Of a stretch of 8,251 nt of DNA, positions 4,870-8,251 are shown piece after piece. The position numbers and the translations under genes were made by a program. This DNA comes from Candidatus Limimorpha equi (GTDB lineage: Bacteria; Bacteroidota; Bacteroidia; Bacteroidales; F082). The notes below the pieces were generated by a model. The model was not told the origin of the DNA, did not search any database, and was given only the letters and a program-made list of their open reading frames with translations. The number at the start of each line of letters is the position of its first letter. Positions within the stretch are counted from its first letter, which is position 1. The stretch is taken from the NCBI GenBank assembly GCA_018065885.1, contig JAGHSL010000286.1, positions 1-8,251 on the forward strand, in the 5' to 3' direction.

Positions 4870-6102
4870 TTATTCCATGATTTTGGCTACGGCATTCCTG
4901 AACCATTCGGCTCTTTCGCAACCTTCTCCCGTGTTGAGCAACACACGGTCGCCGTCGTGTATCTTGCCTTCTTCCAATGCTTTATGGAATCCGGCATAGC
5001 AGACCATTGAGGCTGGCCCTAACAGAACGCCTTTTTCCTGCAACATTTCTTTTCCGAAATTGGGCAGCTCCGATTCCTTGATGCGAAGGAAATCGCCGCC
5101 GCTTTTCCTGACCAACGGTGCCACCAAAGGATAATTGCCCGGGTTGGCCGCCGTAAGGATGCCGATTTGTGTCTTGATACCTTTTTTCGCCTCAAAATCG
5201 TGTTCCCAACCTTGCGGAAAACCGTTTGCTTTTGCCTTTTCCCAAGCTGTCACCATCGGGTCGCATTCGTCTTGCTGAACCAAAAGCATTCTCGGCAGTT
5301 TTAAATCGTTACAGCCAGCTTTTTGCAAATCGTTGAAGCCTTTTTCAAAAGCCAACGGACTTGTGCCGCCCGCAACGGCTTGCATGTAAACGGTCGGCAT
5401 CTTGCCCAATTGCCGCAAACATTCAAATACGATGGTGCGTTTCGATTCGATGCGTAAAGGGTCGGTGTTGCCGCCACTGATTAAAACTTTGTTATTTTTA
5501 TGATAATCAGCGGCTTCTGCTTTCGCATCACCATAACCGCCTTTTGAAATGACAATAATTTGTCCTGCGTTTTGGATTGCTTTTACCGAACCTTCGTCGA
5601 TGAAAGAAGGTGCAAATTCGGTGAATTTGATGCCGGCTTTGGCCAAATAGGTTGCAAAGGCGACACCTGCATTACCTGTCGAGGCGAGGCAATAATCCAT
5701 AATGCCGTTTTCCTTTAGAACGCTGGCTGCCAGTGCCGCACTGATGTCCTTGAATGTGCCTGAACCGTCGTTCAGGTCGTTTCGGTAAACATAAACTTCG
5801 CAATCAATGCCATGCTGTTTCGCCGCTTTTTCCAGGTTTTCCCAACGTTCCATTGGAATGAGGCCTTCGCCGCAAGTGACGATGTTTTCCTTTTTTTCCA
5901 ATGGCAGGAAATCGAAATATAGGTGTTGGAAATCGTTTTTGTTTTTTGGAAGTCTTTCAAAATCGGGAATCGTATTTTCTTGATATTCAACTTCTGCGTA
6001 GGTAGAACCGCATTCGCATTTTTGGTCTTGCTCAAACCAAGTCTTGAAGTCGCCAATGACTTTGCCGCATTTTTTGCAGACAATTTGATATTTCTTGCTC
6101 AT
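4870..6102 (-). CDS. PLP enzyme, threonine synthase/cysteate synthase-like
   Basis: The product from ATG 6102 (410 residues) begins with a zinc ribbon (Cys9, Cys12, Cys29, Cys31). A fold-type II PLP domain follows: GSGTFKD with the Schiff-base Lys118, STGNAG at 141-146, an LRIESKRTIVFECLRQLG segment near 216-233, the AVAGGTSP phosphate loop near 242-249, and GPASM...GD.VLLNTGEG near the end. These are threonine synthase-family hallmarks. The zinc-ribbon start and the putative sulfite exporter in the same operon favour the cysteate synthase branch (O-phosphoserine plus sulfite to L-cysteate); a desulfonating lyase or true threonine synthase are alternatives. The reading frame extends to TTG 6123, overlapping the upstream gene by 17 bases, but ATG 6102, four bases after that gene's stop, is the likelier start. 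It is the last gene of the operon and appears intact. Confidence 0.75.
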   Translation of the reverse strand: MSKKYQIVCKKCGKVIGDFKTWFEQDQKCECGSTYAEVEYQENTIPDFERLPKNKNDFQHLYFDFLPLEKKENIVTCGEGLIPMERWENLEKAAKQHGIDCEVYVYRNDLNDGSGTFKDISAALAASVLKENGIMDYCLASTGNAGVAFATYLAKAGIKFTEFAPSFIDEGSVKAIQNAGQIIVISKGGYGDAKAEAADYHKNNKVLISGGNTDPLRIESKRTIVFECLRQLGKMPTVYMQAVAGGTSPLAFEKGFNDLQKAGCNDLKLPRMLLVQQDECDPMVTAWEKAKANGFPQGWEHDFEAKKGIKTQIGILTAANPGNYPLVAPLVRKSGGDFLRIKESELPNFGKEMLQEKGVLLGPASMVCYAGFHKALEEGKIHDGDRVLLNTGEGCERAEWFRNAVAKIME

Positions 6103-6106
6103 TTTT

Positions 6107-6385
6107 CTAACATTTTCTGTCAATCCATTTCCATAATCTGAACATCAGCCAGCCCCAGGCGAGAAACAAAACGATGTGTACCCAACGTGGAACGGAAGCC
6201 TGATAAATGGCTCCGTTGTCGATCTTTTCGTAGTTTGGAATGTCAGCGTAATAGTAGGCTCCGGCACCGAAATCAAGGCTGTCGATAAGACCTAAACCGT
6301 TGGTCATAATGTAGATGGCGACTATCACGGTCACAATGGCAACTGTGATAGTCGTGACTTTGAATATTTTATGTGAATTTGTCAT
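6107..6385 (-). CDS. Small two-helix membrane protein, 92 aa
   Basis: The protein has two membrane helices (about residues 8-27 and 69-86) separated by a loop of about 40 residues carrying FGAGAYYYADIPNYEKID. The second helix is Trp-rich and followed by basic residues (RLWKWIDRKC). No enzymatic motif is seen and the family is unnamed to me. It begins two bases after the exporter stop and ends four bases before the PLP enzyme start, so translation is probably coupled to both. The position immediately after the transporter suggests an accessory subunit or stabiliser of the exporter. This is inference from order and size. It looks complete, with an ATG start. Confidence 0.75.
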   Translation of the reverse strand: MTNSHKIFKVTTITVAIVTVIVAIYIMTNGLGLIDSLDFGAGAYYYADIPNYEKIDNGAIYQASVPRWVHIVLFLAWGWLMFRLWKWIDRKC

Positions 6386-6387
6386 CG

Positions 6388-7725
6388 TTAAAGTTCTGGA
6401 ATTGGGAAAACTACTCCGGATAATAACAACCAGACTGCGAAGAAAGTCAGCGCAATGTTGAACAGTTGTCCGACGATGTAAAGCCAGAGCACTTTGCCGC
6501 CTTGCATCTGTTTGGCGATGGCCTTGAAATTGGTGTCGAGGCCGATGCTGGTGAAGGCGAGGACAAATGCCCAGTTCTTGAATTGGTCGAGCACTTTGTT
6601 GATGGCTCCGACTTTTTCAGGTCCGAAGGCTGGCTGGATAACGAATGAAGCAATCAACGAAGCGGCGAAGAAACCGAGGATGAATTTCGGGAAACGTACC
6701 CAGATTTCGCTTGCTCCCACTTTTTCGCTTCCGTTCTTGTCGACTTTCGTGGCAAAGAAAACGGCGACGAAGAATGCAATGAAACCAATCAGAATGTTTT
6801 GGATGGATTTCACCAAAACGGCGGCTTTCTGTGCTTCTTCGCCAAGTGCGGTACCTGCCACCACAACGGCTCCCGTGCTATCGACGGTGCCGCCGATGAG
6901 GGATCCGCCCATGATTTGGCTCATGCCGGTCCATTTGATGATCATGGGTTCGAAAACCATCATCAGGATGGTGAAAATGATGGAAACTGAAATGGCTGCC
7001 GAAAGGTCTTCTTTCTTGGCTTTGGCGGCTGCGCCCGTTGCGATTGCGGCACTTGTTCCGCAAACGCTGGTCGCTGCTGCTACGGTGATTACCAACGGCT
7101 TATTGTCGATTTTGAAGATTTTTGTTCCCAACCACCACATGAAAATGATGACGATTGGCGTCACAATCCAGGCGATGCCGAGACCATAAAGGCCGAATTT
7201 GGCAATGTCGGAAAACAAGACCGAAAAGCCCATGATGACCAAACCTGTCTTGATATAAAACTCGGTTTTTACGGCAGGTTTCAGCCATTCGGGTGTGCCA
7301 ATCGTGTTGGAAATGATGAGGCCGATGAGCAATGCCCAGAAAGCCCATTCCAAATAGCGATTCAGTGTAAACTCTGCGCTTATCCAACGTACAATCAGTG
7401 AGATAACGAACAATCCGATGAATGCCGGGATGTAATCTTTCACGCTTTGTCCCATCAGTTTTACGCCGAGTGTGAACAAAATGCCTAAGACCAAGAAGGT
7501 GCGCAGCAGTTTGCCCCAGAATGCACCGTTGAGTTGTGTTCCCATTGATTCGGCAAAGGTGCCTCCGTCTTCCCATGTGTACCAGGTGCTGAATTTCGCA
7601 GCCGAAAAGTCGAACCATCCGGTAAGGACGGCAACGCAGGCTAAGGCGATTACGATGAAGCCTAACCAGCAGGCCAGCCAGTCTTCTTTTTTATAAAGTT
7701 CTGACCAATTTATGCTTTTTTCCAT
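6388..7725 (-). CDS. YeiH/PF03601-family putative sulfite or sulfate exporter
   Basis: This 445-residue polytopic inner-membrane protein carries the family signatures SVCGTSAAIATGAAAKAKKE (about 220-239) with the following ISVSIIFTILMM helix, a glycine-rich GGSLIGGTVDSTGAVVVAG segment (about 273-291), and FTSIGLDTNFKAI (about 391-403) before the last helices. Short members such as E. coli YeiH are about 340-350 residues. This one has about 100 extra residues at the N-terminus: a soluble WSELYKKEDW start, a first helix near 17-36, a loop and another helix. Family members beside sulfonate-degradation genes are proposed to export sulfite or sulfate. It starts 11 bases after the porin stop, and the downstream genes follow at 2 and 4 bases. 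The substrate is inferred from family and context, not from a known binding motif. Confidence 0.8.
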   Translation of the reverse strand: MEKSINWSELYKKEDWLACWLGFIVIALACVAVLTGWFDFSAAKFSTWYTWEDGGTFAESMGTQLNGAFWGKLLRTFLVLGILFTLGVKLMGQSVKDYIPAFIGLFVISLIVRWISAEFTLNRYLEWAFWALLIGLIISNTIGTPEWLKPAVKTEFYIKTGLVIMGFSVLFSDIAKFGLYGLGIAWIVTPIVIIFMWWLGTKIFKIDNKPLVITVAAATSVCGTSAAIATGAAAKAKKEDLSAAISVSIIFTILMMVFEPMIIKWTGMSQIMGGSLIGGTVDSTGAVVVAGTALGEEAQKAAVLVKSIQNILIGFIAFFVAVFFATKVDKNGSEKVGASEIWVRFPKFILGFFAASLIASFVIQPAFGPEKVGAINKVLDQFKNWAFVLAFTSIGLDTNFKAIAKQMQGGKVLWLYIVGQLFNIALTFFAVWLLLSGVVFPIPEL

Positions 7726-7736
7726 GACTTTAGATT

Positions 7737-8251
7737 TTAGAATTTATAGGAAAGAATGGCGGCGAAACGATGTGCATCGTCGCTGTTTTCATGTTGAACG
7801 TATGAATAATCGAGTTTGAAATTGACGCTTTTCCAAGGCCAGTAATTGATGCCGATGGTGTAATAAGTCACGTCGTTATCAGCATCGGTGTCTTTTGCGA
7901 GGCGTTCAAAACGCAGAACCGGCATGAGTTTCTGTGGATGCGTTTCGCTTCCGAAATGGAACCAGTAACCTGCCACGGCATAAAAACCGTTGCTGTTGAA
8001 AATGTCTTCTTCAAAAAGAAGCTCTTCCAGTTCATTCTGATTTTCAGCGACTTTTTTGCCTGTTTCTCCGCCGACATATTCAGTGCGAACCATCCAGTCG
8101 TTATCGCTGTATTGTGCGCCGAAACTGTAGCGGTTGCGCTTGAGGTCGATTTCATCGTGATATTTTCCGCTGTAAAAAGATCCTGTGAGCGTTACGGCTT
8201 TCACTCCGGGGTGCAATTCCAATCGTCCCACAATATCCTTGCGGTTGTTGT
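7737..8251 (-). CDS. Outer membrane porin (phosphate-selective porin O/P-like), C-terminal part
   Basis: The reading enters from beyond the right edge (NNRKDIVGRLELHP...) and runs 171 codons to TAA at 7737-7739; a GTG inside at 8231 is internal, not a start. Alternating strands such as VTLTGSFYSG, RYSFGAQYSD, WMVRTEYVGG, YYTIGINYWPW, VNFKLDYSYV and RFAAILSYKF, with short turns and a final Phe, mark an outer-membrane beta-barrel. The pattern matches the C-terminus of the phosphate-selective porin O/P family (full length about 350-450). It is the first visible gene of the operon, 11 bases before the putative exporter. An anion-selective pore would complement sulfite or sulfonate traffic across the outer membrane. 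Its true specificity cannot be read here. Confidence 0.75.
   Translation of the reverse strand, partial: NNRKDIVGRLELHPGVKAVTLTGSFYSGKYHDEIDLKRNRYSFGAQYSDNDWMVRTEYVGGETGKKVAENQNELEELLFEEDIFNSNGFYAVAGYWFHFGSETHPQKLMPVLRFERLAKDTDADNDVTYYTIGINYWPWKSVNFKLDYSYVQHENSDDAHRFAAILSYKF

Noticed and set aside
6103..6123. TTG 6123 as start of the PLP enzyme
   Set aside because: It would overlap the upstream gene by 17 bases; ATG 6102 gives the expected short lead into the zinc ribbon and a four-base gap.
6494..7189. Long plus-strand reading frame (231 codons) opposite the exporter gene
   Set aside because: It mirrors the minus-strand membrane protein, has a low-complexity Met/Ala/Pro composition and no family likeness; the opposite strand has clear family motifs.
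1..8251. CRISPR array, tRNA, rRNA, transposase or integrase genes
   Set aside because: No regularly spaced repeats, cloverleaf-like sequence or recombinase motifs were seen on either strand.

Overview
The window looks like a piece of a Bacteroidota (probably Bacteroidales) chromosome where a decaying accessory region meets an intact operon. Clues are the phosphate-selective-porin-like outer membrane protein ending in Phe, a BspA-type leucine-rich-repeat protein, a WYL-regulator fragment of the type common in this phylum, a signal peptide with Gln after the predicted cleavage site, and almost no Shine-Dalgarno sequences. This is inferred from protein character, not from a marker gene.

Left part (1-4754, plus strand, visibly AT-richer): a patchwork of small intact genes and gene fragments. 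It opens with the N-terminal end of an ADP-ribosylglycohydrolase, fused out of frame to a transmembrane fragment that is a paralogue of the intact three-helix membrane protein at 1044-1604. Next come an unrecognised soluble protein (331-891), an orphan C-terminal remnant (914-1042), the intact membrane protein, and a protein with an unknown N-terminal domain followed by BspA-type repeats (1614-2585). A 296-base gap holds a GC-rich hairpin. After it lies the most striking gene, a ClpP-fold serine protease with a complete Ser-His-Asp triad and an export signal (2888-3604), bracketed by a 16-base inverted repeat (15 of 16 matching). Then come the N-terminal part of a WYL-domain regulator (3799-4275), the last 45 codons of an RtcB RNA ligase (4321-4458), a short orphan N-terminus (4480-4611), and the C-terminus of an oligopeptide-binding (SBP family 5) protein (to 4754). 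This resembles an island with repeated gain and loss of genes, such as toxin-immunity or defence cargo, although no toxin is present in the window.

Right part (4870-8251, minus strand): a compact operon, read right to left: outer membrane porin (partial), PF03601/YeiH-type putative sulfite/sulfate exporter, a 92-residue two-helix membrane protein, and a zinc-ribbon PLP enzyme of the threonine synthase/cysteate synthase group. Gaps are 11, 2 and 4 bases. Together they suggest sulfite or sulfonate metabolism: either sulfite is fixed into cysteate with export of excess, or a sulfonated amino acid is split and the sulfite exported. A near-perfect 28-base palindrome (4797-4824) separates the operon from the island and may terminate transcription from both sides.

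No tRNA, rRNA, CRISPR array, transposase or integrase gene was recognised.
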